A stretch of 64,000 nucleotides of DNA from Candidatus Methylopumilus universalis (GCF_006365315.1 NZ_CP040968.1:744001-808000), one strand, 5' to 3'; positions 38,225-47,714 are shown, counted from the stretch's first letter. The notes: generated from the sequence alone by a model not told the origin. Numbers and translations are program-made.

Positions 38225-39118
38225 CTATATAATCTTTTCTTCTAAGACGCGCAAGAGGTATTGCCCATAGGCATTTTTCGATAAAGGTGCGGCCAACTTC
38301 TCTAACTGGTCAGAATTAATCCAGTTGCGACGGAAACTAATCTCTTCAGGACAAGCCACCTTTAAGCCCTGACGATTTTCGAGTGTGGCGATAAATTGAC
38401 TTGCTTCTAGTAATGAGTCATGCGTGCCGGTATCAAGCCAAGCGTAGCCACGACCCATGATCTCGATATTAAGTTTTTGGTTTTCTAAATAGAGTCGGTT
38501 GAGGTCCGTAATCTCTAATTCACCACGTGGTGATGGCTTTAAACTTTTTGCCATAGCAACTACATCTTTATCGTAAAAATAAAGTCCTGTCACCGCGTAA
38601 TTAGATTTCGGGCTTTTTGGTTTTTCTTCTAGGCTTAAAACTTTATTAGTGCTATCAAATTCGGCCACACCATAGCGTTCAGGGTCGTTGACGTGATAAG
38701 CGAACACAGTCGCACCATCAGCACGAACCATTGCATTACTTAACAACTCGTTGAAGTCGTGGCCATAAAAAATATTGTCACCTAAAACAAGTGCGGATAA
38801 ATCATTACCAACAAATGTGTCGCCCAAGATAAAGGCCTGCGCTAAACCATCGGGAAAGGGTTGTAACTTGTATGAAATATTTAGGCCCCACTGACTCCCA
38901 TCGCCGAGCAAAGATTCAAAGCGTGGTGTATCATCGGGTGTCGAAATAATTAGAATGTCTTGGATACCCGCTAGCATTAAGGTGGATAGCGGATAATAAA
39001 TCATCGGCTTGTCGTACACAGGGAGTAATTGTTTTGAGATACTCTTTGTCACGGGATAAAGACGTGTGCCAGATCCACCTGCAAGTATAATGCCTTTTCG
39101 TTTTTGAATATTCGCCAA
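38225..39118 (-). CDS. rfbA: Glucose-1-phosphate thymidylyltransferase
   Basis: RfbA makes dTDP-glucose, the first step to dTDP-L-rhamnose. The 297-residue protein has the signature [16 protein letters not shown] (residues 9-24), [21 protein letters not shown], and [20 protein letters not shown]. The only start codon near the family N-terminus is TTG at 39118, giving [10 protein letters not shown]; it directly follows the rfbD stop, so translation is probably coupled. The chromosome seems to use this one copy for the pathway. Confidence 0.95.
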   Translation of the reverse strand: MANIQKRKGIILAGGSGTRLYPVTKSISKQLLPVYDKPMIYYPLSTLMLAGIQDILIISTPDDTPRFESLLGDGSQWGLNISYKLQPFPDGLAQAFILGDTFVGNDLSALVLGDNIFYGHDFNELLSNAMVRADGATVFAYHVNDPERYGVAEFDSTNKVLSLEEKPKSPKSNYAVTGLYFYDKDVVAMAKSLKPSPRGELEITDLNRLYLENQKLNIEIMGRGYAWLDTGTHDSLLEASQFIATLENRQGLKVACPEEISFRRNWINSDQLEKLAAPLSKNAYGQYLLRVLEEKII

Positions 39119-40000
39119 TTAAATGATTTCCTTTAATACCTTTTTAACTTCCGACTCCCAATGTGGTAATTCTAGCATGAAGGTCTTTTTTATCTTTTCA
39201 CAATTCAATCTTGAATTAAGGGGTCGCTTTGCGGCCGTTGGGTATTCTGATGTTAGTATCGGGTGAATTTGATCGGGTATACATTTTACTTTTAAATGTA
39301 ATTTGATTGCCTCATTTGAAATTAACCTTGCATAGGCGTGCCAATTTGTTTCACCCTCATTCGTCAGATGATAAGTGCCGTAATCCTTAAAATTTTTATT
39401 TTTTAAAATCTTATCCACAATCTTAAACGTCACGTCACCTAACATCGAAGCTGAAGATGGGGTTCCCCACTGGTCAGCAACAATATTGAGTGATTCTTTT
39501 TCAACGATAAGTCGTAATATTGTCTTTAAAAAATTATTGCCGTGACTTCCAAAGACCCAACTCGTTCTTAAAATAATGTGTTTTGGATGTTTATAAATTT
39601 TTTCTTCACCCTCATATTTTGTTTTGCCGTAGATGGATTGCGGATTCGTTTGATTGATCTCGACGTAGGCTTCTTTTTTTAATCCATCAAATACATAGTC
39701 TGTCGAAAAATGTATCAACGGAATATCTAACTCCGCAGCCTTCTCCGCTAAAACTTCAGGGACACTTGAATTAATAAGACGTGCAATTTCAGGTTCGGAC
39801 TCGGCTTTATCTACTGCGGTATAGGCCGCAGGATTAATGATGATGTCGGGTTTTATTTGATCAATAAAAGTTCTAATCGCATCTAAGTTAGTTAAATCTA
39901 ACTCCTCGCGGTCGGTGGCAATCATCTCGCCTAGCGCGCTTAATTTATTTTTTAATTCAAAGCCGACTTGACCGTTCGATCCTGTGAGTAAGATCTTCAT
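39119..40000 (-). CDS. rfbD: dTDP-4-dehydrorhamnose reductase
   Basis: RfbD reduces the 4-keto group to yield dTDP-L-rhamnose. The 293-residue SDR protein has the nucleotide motif [10 protein letters not shown] (residues 7-16), the FSTDYVFDG segment (about 99-107), the catalytic YGKTKYEGE (about 128-136) and LRTSWVFG. Its ATG overlaps the rfbB stop by 4 bases. All four rfb enzymes are present, so dTDP-L-rhamnose can be made here. Confidence 0.96.
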   Translation of the reverse strand: MKILLTGSNGQVGFELKNKLSALGEMIATDREELDLTNLDAIRTFIDQIKPDIIINPAAYTAVDKAESEPEIARLINSSVPEVLAEKAAELDIPLIHFSTDYVFDGLKKEAYVEINQTNPQSIYGKTKYEGEEKIYKHPKHIILRTSWVFGSHGNNFLKTILRLIVEKESLNIVADQWGTPSSASMLGDVTFKIVDKILKNKNFKDYGTYHLTNEGETNWHAYARLISNEAIKLHLKVKCIPDQIHPILTSEYPTAAKRPLNSRLNCEKIKKTFMLELPHWESEVKKVLKEII

Positions 40001-41055
40001 GTGTACTGTTTTTGTACCCAGTTTTTATAGTCACCGCTTACGACATGACTGACCCAAGTTTCATTCGCTAGATACCACTCCACCGTCTTACGGATGCCGG
40101 TATCGAAGGTCTCTTGCGGACGCCATTGGAGTTCTTTTTCTAACTTGGTCGCATCAATCGCGTAGCGTCTGTCATGGCCTGGACGGTCTTTCACATAAGT
40201 GATTTGTGATTCGTACTTAGTGCCGTCAACCTTGGGTTTCAATTCATCTAAGATAGCGCATAAGGTTTTCACTACATCAAGGTTCGCTTTCTCATTCCAG
40301 CCACCCACGTTGTAGGTCTCGCCTAACTTTCCTTTATCTAAAACGCGTCGTATCGCGCTGCAGTGATCCTTGACGTACAACCAATCACGAATCTGTTGGC
40401 CGTCCCCATAGATAGGAAGTGGCTTACCATTGAGCGCATTCAGGATACATAGAGGTATCAATTTTTCTGGGAAGTGATAAGGGCCATAATTATTCGAACA
40501 ATTGGTAGTGAGTACCGGTAGCCCATATGTATGATACCAAGCCCTAACCAAGTGATCACTCGCGGCCTTACTCGCACTGTAAGGGCTATTAGGCTCAAAA
40601 GGATTGGTCTCACGGAATGCCGGGTCCGTTTTACTTAAGGATCCATAGACTTCATCAGTTGATACATGAAGAAATTTAAAATGTTTTTTATGATTTTCAT
40701 CTAAGCCATTCCAGTAACTTCGGACCGACTCGAGTAAGTTATAGGTCCCTACAATATTTGTTTCGATAAAATCGCCGGGGCTATGAATGGATCGGTCTAC
40801 GTGGCTTTCAGCCGCGAAGTTTACGATTGCCCTTAACTGATATTTTTTTAAGAGTTTGGAAACAAGATCGCGGTCACTAATATTTCCTTTAATAAAATGG
40901 TGTTTTGCGTTGCCTTCTAAAGACGATAAATTTTCTAAGTTGCCGGCATAGGTAAGTAGGTCAAGAGATACGACTTCTTCACTCGATTGGTTCACCCAAT
41001 CCAAGACGAAGTTCGATCCAATAAATCCCGCAGCACCGGTCACAAGAATTGTCAT
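39997..41055 (-). CDS. rfbB: dTDP-glucose 4,6-dehydratase
   Basis: RfbB converts dTDP-glucose to dTDP-4-keto-6-deoxyglucose. The SDR protein (352 residues) has GAAGFIGSN near residue 7, the [13 protein letters not shown] region, [11 protein letters not shown], the catalytic [12 protein letters not shown] and [18 protein letters not shown] chose the ATG at 41055; a GTG two codons upstream is the alternative and no ribosome site is clear. It heads the rfbBDAC operon after a 90-bp gap. Confidence 0.96.
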   Translation of the reverse strand: MTILVTGAAGFIGSNFVLDWVNQSSEEVVSLDLLTYAGNLENLSSLEGNAKHHFIKGNISDRDLVSKLLKKYQLRAIVNFAAESHVDRSIHSPGDFIETNIVGTYNLLESVRSYWNGLDENHKKHFKFLHVSTDEVYGSLSKTDPAFRETNPFEPNSPYSASKAASDHLVRAWYHTYGLPVLTTNCSNNYGPYHFPEKLIPLCILNALNGKPLPIYGDGQQIRDWLYVKDHCSAIRRVLDKGKLGETYNVGGWNEKANLDVVKTLCAILDELKPKVDGTKYESQITYVKDRPGHDRRYAIDATKLEKELQWRPQETFDTGIRKTVEWYLANETWVSHVVSGDYKNWVQKQYT

Positions 41056-41151
41056 GGCCACAATTTTATCATCAGAATTAGGCTTAGGTCTCGAAGGATT
41101 TCTTATTTATTTGAAGGTATATTTTTATAAAGATATACTAACTATGACTTG

Positions 41152-42150
41152 CTAAAGCAATTTTGCTGTTAAATGAGGCTTAATAACATTTTGATAAAAG
41201 GCTTCCAAGCTATAGCGATGAATGACTTTTTTATCTAGCTGCTTATAAGGTGTCTCGAAAAAAGAAGGGGGAATATTTAAATAGTGGCGATCTAGAATGA
41301 GAATATTATGGGGGTTATAAAAATCATAATCTTTAATATTCGAATTAGTAGTAGCTATCTTTTTATTGAGCGCCAAAGCTTCGATAGTCCGCATGGTTAA
41401 TCCAGATTGATTTATATTATGCAGATCTAAAACTACCTTTGATTGTAATAAGATTTTCTTTACTTCATGATGAGACATTTTTACAAAATGTAAATCGCTC
41501 ACTTTAATTTTAAGAAAATTTTTAGTAAATATACGCCTTAAGTAAAAAATCCATTGTGATGGGGTGTAGAGATATATGAAAGAATTTAAATGTGGCATAT
41601 ACTTTTTAAGTGAAAGAATTAATAAACCCCTGTCTTCGTGGAGGGTTCCGATAAATGATAAATCGTAAATATTCTTTGTTTTTTTAAAGCTATTAAATTC
41701 AGGTACAAAAAAGAGTGGATAAAAATCAAGATTTAATCTTTGCGCATCCATCAAATCAAATGTAATAATACGATCATAATAGGGAAAATTATCTACTAAT
41801 TTTGGCTTATTTGCGACTGAATCCCAAAGATAATTTATTATAGGCGTCTCCTGATATTCCTTCCTTAACCATCCTAAAAAGCTAGGCACCAATCCCTCAC
41901 CTTGAATAACAAATATAAGATGATAATTCCGATTATGTTTTTTTAAAATCTCTAACTTGTAAAAAAAATATAAGAAAAAATAAATTAGGGATCGATTAAC
42001 TCTTACAATTGCTTTAAAAATATTAGAGTCATAAGGACGATCATTGATCAAGTCAACTATAAATCCCTTTTTTTCTAAATAAGTCTTAATTATGTTGTCA
42101 TAATTAAAGTAATGAGGCGCTATTAGTAAAATTTTTTTAGCTTTTTTCAA
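41152..42150 (-). CDS. Putative glycosyltransferase (CgeB / GT4-like)
   Basis: A 332-residue soluble protein. The N-terminal part resembles GT-B enzymes (ILLIAPHYFNYDNI), with a central YLWDSVANKPKLVDNF and the C-terminal nucleotide-sugar-binding region LTMRTIEALALNKKIATTNSNI, where Glu-Ala-Leu is typical of retaining GT-B enzymes. This resembles CgeB-like and LPS-locus transferases. The start is TTG, 8 bases after the acyltransferase stop; no ATG is near. The sugar and acceptor are unknown. Confidence 0.75.
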   Translation of the reverse strand: MKKAKKILLIAPHYFNYDNIIKTYLEKKGFIVDLINDRPYDSNIFKAIVRVNRSLIYFFLYFFYKLEILKKHNRNYHLIFVIQGEGLVPSFLGWLRKEYQETPIINYLWDSVANKPKLVDNFPYYDRIITFDLMDAQRLNLDFYPLFFVPEFNSFKKTKNIYDLSFIGTLHEDRGLLILSLKKYMPHLNSFIYLYTPSQWIFYLRRIFTKNFLKIKVSDLHFVKMSHHEVKKILLQSKVVLDLHNINQSGLTMRTIEALALNKKIATTNSNIKDYDFYNPHNILILDRHYLNIPPSFFETPYKQLDKKVIHRYSLEAFYQNVIKPHLTAKLL

Positions 42151-42158
42151 TGCCTAAC

Positions 42159-42689
42159 CTAAATGTACTTAACTATTTTAGCTGGAATGCCTGCGACCAG
42201 ATGATTTTTAAAAACGCTTTTCAAGACCACTGCATTGGCTGCCACCACCGAGTTATCTCCTAGTGTAATACCACCCAGAACTTTTGCTCCCGCCGCTATC
42301 GTGACATTATTACCAATACGCGGCCTTGATTTGGAAGAAAAACTATGGTCAAAAGTCTTAGAGCCTAATGTGACTCCTTGAAAAATTGTGACATGATTCC
42401 CAATGTCAATTGCTCCAATCACAATACCGTGACTATGAGGAATGAGAAGTCCGAAACCTATTTTAGCTTTCGGCGTACATTCCAAACCAAATAAAATAAC
42501 ATTAAGCCAAGTGAAAATATATGCTAGAGGCTTAAAAAAGGATTTTTGATATATATACTGCGCTATACGAATTAATAGAACAGGAAAAAAACGTGGGTGC
42601 ATACACATCAGATAATTCATTTGTTTATTAGCTGCTGAGAGACGAACAATATCACTTTTTATTAATCTAAAGAACTGAAGAAGGTTCAT
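42159..42689 (-). CDS. Hexapeptide-repeat acyltransferase (serine-acetyltransferase-like)
   Basis: A 176-residue protein with an N-terminal helical part and a left-handed beta-helix of hexapeptide repeats (IGFGLLIPHSHGIVIGAIDIG; GNNVTIAAGAKVLGG). The catalytic-type histidine lies in PHSHGIVIG. It resembles CysE/EpsC-like acetyltransferases found in polysaccharide loci, where they acetylate sugars rather than serine. It lies 7 bases after the epimerase gene, in the minus-strand run that makes and exports the glycan. Confidence 0.87.
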   Translation of the reverse strand: MNLLQFFRLIKSDIVRLSAANKQMNYLMCMHPRFFPVLLIRIAQYIYQKSFFKPLAYIFTWLNVILFGLECTPKAKIGFGLLIPHSHGIVIGAIDIGNHVTIFQGVTLGSKTFDHSFSSKSRPRIGNNVTIAAGAKVLGGITLGDNSVVAANAVVLKSVFKNHLVAGIPAKIVKYI

Positions 42690-42696
42690 GGATTTT

Positions 42697-43830
42697 TTAC
42701 TTCCCTCTAATAAACATTTTTCTATCTTTTAATTCTCGAATCGATTTTTCATAAGGAATTTGATAAATCGGCTCATTACTTGCCCAATTCAAAAAAATTT
42801 TAACCCCTTCTTCCACTGAAATTTTTGGTTTAAATTTGAGAATATTTGCAAGTCTTTCAATATTAGCTCGATTATGTCTGATATCCCCTTTTCGGTATTC
42901 GCCTGTAATCCTAATTTGACTATTACTACTATAAAAAGATTTGATTTTATTTGCGAGCAACAATACAGTTTCGGCCTCACCTAACCCCACATTAAGACTT
43001 CCTATAAAATGATTTTTATAATTTAGCGCTCTTGATGTTACTTCAACAACATCATCAATATATACAAAATCTCTCGACTCATTGCCATCTTCAAAAATAT
43101 CAATGGGAAGTCCTTGTCGAGCCAGCGTTGAAAAAATTGCTAAAATACCTGTATAAGGATTTTTAAGTGACTGTCCTGGTCCGTATACATTCTGATAACG
43201 CAAAGCAAAAGCATTAATTCCTCTATTTTTAGCAAAAAGAAGAATAGATTGCTCTTGGGTAAGCTTAGTTATCGCATAAAAAGATAAAGGATTGAGTATG
43301 GCATTTTCAGGTGTTGGATAAGAATTCATTTCTTTTTTGCAATGAGGGCAGTTGAAATTAAAGCGCCCCGTCATGATATCTTGATCATCTCGCCCTGAGG
43401 GGTAAAAATCCCCATGCTGAAGACAGCGATAAAGGCCTTCGCCATAAATTGATCTACTTGAAGCCACAACTAATGAACTGATGTCTTTGCCGCATGGATC
43501 GTTTTGCATAAGGTCAATTAAAGTCGCCGTGCCTTGAACATTAACACTAAAATATTTTTCTACATCATACATGGACTGGCCCGTTCCGGTTTCAGCAGCA
43601 AAGTGAGCAATCTGATTAATACCAATCAAAGCTTTTCTTAAGGTTTCGCGATCTCGAATGTCGCCCTTAATAATTTCAGCGTTATTTTTTAATCGTTCCG
43701 ATAAAAAGTCATTTTCATGAATTTGGGAATTGAAATTATCGATAATTTTTACATGATGGCCATTTGATATCAGGCGAAGCGCTAAATGCTTTCCAATAAA
43801 TCCTGCGCCACCTGTAATTAAAATTTTCAT
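42697..43830 (-). CDS. NAD-dependent epimerase, dTDP-L-rhamnose 4-epimerase-like, with CxxC insertion
   Basis: A 377-residue extended SDR protein. It has GGAGFIGKHLALRL, the motif AAETGTGQSMYDVEKY, the VASSRSIYGEGLYRC segment, and catalytic YAITKLTQEQ. The layout closely follows dTDP-L-rhamnose 4-epimerases, including an insertion between the two active-site parts with YRC..H and FNCPHCKKE, possibly a zinc site. Next to rfbBDAC this suggests dTDP-6-deoxy-L-talose as product. The ATG at 43830 shares one base with the upstream stop (TGATG). Confidence 0.85.
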   Translation of the reverse strand: MKILITGGAGFIGKHLALRLISNGHHVKIIDNFNSQIHENDFLSERLKNNAEIIKGDIRDRETLRKALIGINQIAHFAAETGTGQSMYDVEKYFSVNVQGTATLIDLMQNDPCGKDISSLVVASSRSIYGEGLYRCLQHGDFYPSGRDDQDIMTGRFNFNCPHCKKEMNSYPTPENAILNPLSFYAITKLTQEQSILLFAKNRGINAFALRYQNVYGPGQSLKNPYTGILAIFSTLARQGLPIDIFEDGNESRDFVYIDDVVEVTSRALNYKNHFIGSLNVGLGEAETVLLLANKIKSFYSSNSQIRITGEYRKGDIRHNRANIERLANILKFKPKISVEEGVKIFLNWASNEPIYQIPYEKSIRELKDRKMFIRGK

Positions 43831-44837
43831 CAATAAGGCCTCACATTAAACAAAGAAGTGAATCTAGCAATACCTCTTAATAGTAACGGATAATGGCATA
43901 AAAAAACTAGTACTTTATTCTTAAATTTCAACAACTTAACAATTTCAGGATATGCTGCATACTGAAAAAAATTAGCTTTATTGCATAACCTGAAAGCCTT
44001 CTTGTATTCTTCAATATCCTTAATGCGGAATGCAGATTGCAAGAGAAGGTAACTTAAAAGCTTTAAGATATGAGCGTAAAATAATTGAGTATATATGGGA
44101 GGCAATTTATTCAGTTGGAAATATTCAAATTCGTACTGAAATAATCGAATAGTATTATAAAAAACATCTAAACTCATTTTACGGCTCAAACTAGAATTCC
44201 TAACAAGTGCGTGATAGTAAACACCATTTAAAAAATATGTTGATTTAGCAAAGCGGGATACCAACTTGGAATGATAACTATCCTCATTAATACGAATAGG
44301 TGGAAATTTAATGCAATGCTTAATCAAAAAATTTTTTGAATAAATTTTATTCCATGCTACCGAATAAATTTCATCATCGACGAGAGCTTTCTTAAAAATA
44401 TTCAATCCCTTTAAATATTTATTTTTGAATGATACAAACTTTCTTACAGGCTTCTCATCCTCTAAAACAAAATCGAATCCAAAATTAATAAAGTCATAAG
44501 AGTTGTTTTTTAAAATATGATGGGCATCATATAAAAGATTATTTTCAATATAATCATCGCTATCAATGTAACAAATATAACGTCCACGTGCTTTTAAAAA
44601 ACCGAAATTTCTTGCGCTCGCAAGCCCTCCATTTCTTTTCTTTAGCAAGTAAAAAAATGGATGAGTTTTTGAGAAATTATATGCAATGCGCGAAGATTTA
44701 TCTGAAGATCCATCATCTACAAGAATTACTTCAAAATCTTTAAAGGATTGGCTTGAAACACTTTCTAAGCATTTAAGGAGATACGCTTGAACATTATAAA
44801 TAGGAATAATGACAGAGAAAAAAGGTGGTTTAATCAT
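43830..44837 (-). CDS. GT2 family glycosyltransferase
   Basis: A 335-residue enzyme with a clear GT-A start FSVIIPIYNVQAYLLKCLESVSSQ, LVDDGSSDKS (about residues 40-49), the NGGLASARNFG block and the metal motif YIDSDDYIE (about 90-98). The C-terminal 200 residues are mostly helical and basic. It belongs to the common SpsA/WaaV-like GT2 group of O-antigen loci. It lies between the flippase and the epimerase genes, with 9 bases to the flippase. Confidence 0.9.
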   Translation of the reverse strand: MIKPPFFSVIIPIYNVQAYLLKCLESVSSQSFKDFEVILVDDGSSDKSSRIAYNFSKTHPFFYLLKKRNGGLASARNFGFLKARGRYICYIDSDDYIENNLLYDAHHILKNNSYDFINFGFDFVLEDEKPVRKFVSFKNKYLKGLNIFKKALVDDEIYSVAWNKIYSKNFLIKHCIKFPPIRINEDSYHSKLVSRFAKSTYFLNGVYYHALVRNSSLSRKMSLDVFYNTIRLFQYEFEYFQLNKLPPIYTQLFYAHILKLLSYLLLQSAFRIKDIEEYKKAFRLCNKANFFQYAAYPEIVKLLKFKNKVLVFLCHYPLLLRGIARFTSLFNVRPY

Positions 44838-44846
44838 AATTAAGAA

Positions 44847-46118
44847 CTAAATTATTCTTCTCAAAGATTTAATAATTTTAGGCACACAGAAAAATACATA
44901 GGGTATCAGTATAGAAATAATAATGCCTATATTTCCAAGCCGATGACCAAAAAACATGGCTATTAATAAACCTCCAGCTGTAGCAAAGAAATAACTTTTG
45001 GCTAAAGGCTCTTGATTTTTTGCTCGATAATAAATATTAACTAAAAATATAACTTGATTGATTAAATTCATAATAGCTAGAAGACACAACTCGTCTATTT
45101 TTAAAAATCTATGAGACAGCGAATGATCTTTAAAAATATATAAAATCATAATGAATAAAAAGTAGCCAAGAATATTCATATAAATGGTTTTTTTAAATTC
45201 ATTCAAAAATATTCTTTTACCTTTAGCCCCCTCATTATTGGAAATTAATCGAGTTAATAATGGAATTTTAGATGTAATTGACGAGAAAGATAATATCCCA
45301 ATCATATTCATAAATACTAGAGATAATGAAAGTTGTCCGGAGCTTGCTGAACCATTAAAATAAAAAGAAATTAGGGGTGGGATAAAAAGAAATAAACAAG
45401 AAGCAATGTATGTAGGAATTGTCTTTTTATAACTAGCATGAAATTTATCCCTTAAAATACTTTCATTAGTTTTTTTATGCTTTGATTTAAATTGAAAAAT
45501 ATAGGGGTATTTTTTAAAAGCCCAGGTATAGCCAATAATTGTTAGAGCTAGAGGAACAGCCAGAGGTGCGTATAAATATTGGTGTGAAAAAATGAGGTAC
45601 CAGGATAACAGCGTTCCTATTAGCAATGCTAACAACCTAATACTATAAGATTCTTTTATCTTGCCTATTGACTCAACAATAGAAAATATTGGGTTGACTG
45701 TCATGCTAAATGCAATTGTCGTAACTAAGAAAAGCCATGATTGCATCCATGTTTTATCTGGCAAAGAATATCTTGAGGTATTGAAATAGAAATAACCTAT
45801 CGGAATTAAGAAAATAAAAAAGAAAAAAGAAAGTTTTAAATAATATTTTTGAACTATAAAAATATTATTTAAGAAATAATTTTTTTTATCTTTTAATCTT
45901 GAGAAAATTTGAACTAACAATCCGGAAAGTCCAAGGTCAAAAAAAACGTAACTACTTGCTAGATTAATAAAAGCATAGTAAAGACCCTGCTCCTCAACAG
46001 TCACATTTTTAATAATCAAAAGTGTGGTTATTAATCCGAATAGTGCCTGGGTAATTCTTAATATTGCTACAACATGCGATGGCAATAAACAATTAATTAA
46101 CTTTTTTAGTTTAATCAT
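44847..46118 (-). CDS. Wzx-like polysaccharide flippase (MOP superfamily)
   Basis: A 423-residue protein with about 12 hydrophobic helices in the arrangement of Wzx/RfbX exporters. The first helices contain VTVEEQGLYYAFINLASSYVFFDLGLSG, the family pattern of a Glu-Gly followed by an aromatic helix and LGLSG. It should move lipid-linked oligosaccharide across the inner membrane. It is the first gene of the minus-strand run 46118-41152. No Wzy polymerase was identified by name; the GT-C-like proteins of this island cannot be excluded as such. Confidence 0.85.
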   Translation of the reverse strand: MIKLKKLINCLLPSHVVAILRITQALFGLITTLLIIKNVTVEEQGLYYAFINLASSYVFFDLGLSGLLVQIFSRLKDKKNYFLNNIFIVQKYYLKLSFFFFIFLIPIGYFYFNTSRYSLPDKTWMQSWLFLVTTIAFSMTVNPIFSIVESIGKIKESYSIRLLALLIGTLLSWYLIFSHQYLYAPLAVPLALTIIGYTWAFKKYPYIFQFKSKHKKTNESILRDKFHASYKKTIPTYIASCLFLFIPPLISFYFNGSASSGQLSLSLVFMNMIGILSFSSITSKIPLLTRLISNNEGAKGKRIFLNEFKKTIYMNILGYFLFIMILYIFKDHSLSHRFLKIDELCLLAIMNLINQVIFLVNIYYRAKNQEPLAKSYFFATAGGLLIAMFFGHRLGNIGIIISILIPYVFFCVPKIIKSLRRII

Positions 46119-46224
46119 ACTTGAATTAAATTAACTCATTATATTAGTGGTGGATCTGCATCAAATGGAATAGGTATGTTTTCTCTAATTTAATCAATAA
46201 GATGTGGGTTTTCATAACCCCTTC

Positions 46225-46248
46225 TACCCACAAAACTACCCACAAAAA
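46225..46248 (-). repeat. Tandem 12-base motif, possible integrase arm-type site
   Basis: Two adjacent copies of TACCCACAAAA(C/A), read on the minus strand as TTTTTGTGGGTA and GTTTTGTGGGTA. The first is an exact inverse match to 47298-47309 beside ssrA. The pair brackets the outer membrane protein gene. Confidence 0.5.
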
Positions 46249-46341
46249 ATTAAGGTGGGTTTTGATGCCCTGCTCCAGATGTTGGGGGTATTTTAGCAGA
46301 CGAGGTGTAAGGAGGGAGTTTTTCAGGTTTTCTCTTTTTGA

Positions 46342-46372
46342 TTGCTATAGTTTCCTAAATACGGGGTATACT
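46342..46372 (+). promoter_or_regulatory. Possible promoter for the outer membrane protein gene
   Basis: TTGCTA (46342-46347) and TATACT (46367-46372) with 19-base spacing, 120 bases before the ATG. The wide spacing and AT-rich setting make this tentative. Confidence 0.25.
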
Positions 46373-46492
46373 ACTTCAAAGCTTCAAGCACTATAAGGTT
46401 ATTAACCTTTTAGTCTAATCCTCATCCTTCCTGTAAATGAGTTTTTCTCTAAATGAGTTTTTATCTAAAACTTTTTTGCAAGGAATACTCTG

Positions 46493-47239
46493 ATGAGATT
46501 TATCGCACTACAAAAACTTCTTTTAATTACACTAGTCACTTTATCTGCGACAGTATTTGCAGGTAATAAAATTAATTGGGCAGGACTAAGTGTTGGTGTA
46601 AATACTGGAATTTCAAATAATTCTTATAATCTAACGCCCGTTGATAATTCGTTATCTGTAGCAGCTAGCGTAGCAGACTGCGGTTATGGAGGGGTCTCTG
46701 GATGTACTACTTGGAGCCAAAAACCAAAATCAGCAATTTTTGGTATAGAGACTTCTTACGACTTTCAAAGGAATGATTATGTTTACGGTCTTGGAATAAG
46801 ATATTTAAATTTAGCCAGTGCAACAGCTACTAATTTATCTGACCAAGGCGCCGGGGATGATAATTTCAATACAAAAATTGAAAAAAATTACCAAGTTACC
46901 GGTCGTTTTGGCAAGGCAATTGGCAATGATCTGATTTATATTAAAGCTGGAATTTCATTTGCCGATGTTAAGTTTGATGTAATAGATGTAGAGGACAATC
47001 CAGTAAGTGGAAATAGATATGGAAGCAAGTGGTTTCATGGCGGCATATTAGGTCTTGGTCTAGACCATAAATTTAATGATAATCTGATATTTGGTGCAGA
47101 ATTTAATCACATTTCTTATGCATCAGAAAATATTACTGCAAAAGGCACCAGCTCAGAGGGTTTAGCCTTAAAAGAAATTTACAGCCCTAAAAGCTTTCAT
47201 TCTGAAAATGTAATTTTCAATTTAAGATATTTGTTTTAG
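46493..47239 (+). CDS. Outer membrane beta-barrel protein (porin-like)
   Basis: A 248-residue secreted protein. A signal peptide ends near VFAGNK (cleavage after about residue 23). The mature part alternates short beta strands and loops (WAGLSVGVNTG; IFGIETSYDFQ; YVYGLGIRYLNL; GRFGKAIGNDLIYIKAG; GILGLGLDHKF; LIFGAEFNHISY) and ends in NLRYLF, the aromatic C-terminal signal read by the Bam complex. It looks like an 8-strand OmpA/Omp25-type barrel. One Cys pair (DCGYGGVSGC, about residues 62-71) could close a loop. An AAGGA site precedes the ATG. It is alone on this strand, next to ssrA. Confidence 0.85.
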   Translation: MRFIALQKLLLITLVTLSATVFAGNKINWAGLSVGVNTGISNNSYNLTPVDNSLSVAASVADCGYGGVSGCTTWSQKPKSAIFGIETSYDFQRNDYVYGLGIRYLNLASATATNLSDQGAGDDNFNTKIEKNYQVTGRFGKAIGNDLIYIKAGISFADVKFDVIDVEDNPVSGNRYGSKWFHGGILGLGLDHKFNDNLIFGAEFNHISYASENITAKGTSSEGLALKEIYSPKSFHSENVIFNLRYLF

Positions 47240-47258
47240 ATTTAGTAATCTATTTTCT

Positions 47259-47287
47259 AAAAGCCACTCATCGCAGTGGCTTTTTTA
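47259..47287 (+). terminator. Rho-independent terminator after the outer membrane protein gene
   Basis: Stem AAGCCACT / AGTGGCTT with a 4-base loop region and a run of six T, 20 bases after the stop codon. A clear, GC-containing hairpin. Confidence 0.85.
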
Positions 47288-47297
47288 TTGCCTGTTA

Positions 47298-47309
47298 TTT
47301 TTGTGGGTA
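47298..47309 (+). repeat. Inverted copy of the 12-base motif TTTTTGTGGGTA
   Basis: Exact inverse match of 46237-46248, placed 43 bases from the 3' end of ssrA. Confidence 0.5.
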
Positions 47310-47310
47310 T

Positions 47311-47335
47311 AAAAAACCACCTCTCGGTGGCTTCT
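47311..47335 (-). terminator. Rho-independent terminator for ssrA
   Basis: On the minus strand GCCACC-GAGA-GGTGG is followed by a run of six T (47311-47316 read as A on plus). It lies about 20 bases after the tmRNA 3' end. Confidence 0.8.
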
Positions 47336-47351
47336 TACTCTAACTAGTGAA

Positions 47352-47714
47352 TGGTGGAGCTGGGGGGAATCGAACCCCCGTCCGTAAGCACTCTACAGAA
47401 AGTTCTACATGTTTAGCTATCGTTGTTTTTGTTTAACGGTTCAATCACCAACGAGCAAGCAATTTCGCCGCGAGTCACCTTAGTTTAATTATTAGTTAAG
47501 TGACCCAACCAATAACGAGTCTCTCTTTATGACGCTGCTGTGGTTGCCCACCCGACCGAGAGACACTTCGGTGCAGCGTCCAGCTGGATTAAGCAGCTAG
47601 AGCGTAAGTTTCGTCGTTTGCGACTATACTTGTTTCTAGATGGATTTACGAGGTAACTAGGCCTCGACATGCCCTCATCTGCTTTGCAACCCACGTCGAA
47701 ACCGGGTCAGCCCC
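47352..47714 (-). ncRNA. ssrA: tmRNA (SsrA), tag ANDETYALAA
   Basis: Transfer-messenger RNA of 363 bases that rescues stalled ribosomes with SmpB. The 5' end begins GGGGCTGACC at 47714 and the 3' end is GGTTCGATTCCCCCC..AGCTCCACCA at 47352, with the CCA encoded; these pair as the tRNA-like acceptor. The reading frame encoding the degradation tag runs from 47621 to 47589 and gives ANDETYALAA then TAA, a typical beta/gammaproteobacterial tag. The partner gene smpB is at 49749-50201. The acyltransferase gene now lies between them. Confidence 0.97.

Larger units (their letters stand above)
46119..46492. other. 374-bp intergenic region, flippase / outer membrane protein genes
   Basis: No convincing gene. 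It contains the tandem 12-base motif at 46225-46248, an ACCCAC / GTGGGT inverted pair (46239-46260) followed by TTTT, and a possible promoter near 46342-46372. A 64-codon open frame from 46202 has no family likeness and is judged to be noise. Confidence 0.6.

Noticed and set aside
28725-46118. Transposons, integrases or CRISPR arrays inside the glycan island
   Set aside because: No transposase or integrase motifs, no terminal inverted repeats and no regular spaced repeats were seen.
46260-46330. Possible second att copy of the ssrA 3' end (GGGGGT-containing stretch)
   Set aside because: Only a few bases match the tmRNA end; too short to call a direct repeat.
46202-46396. A 64-codon open frame between the flippase and outer membrane protein genes
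   Set aside because: It spans the short repeats, has odd composition (many Arg, Cys, Trp), no ribosome site and no family likeness.
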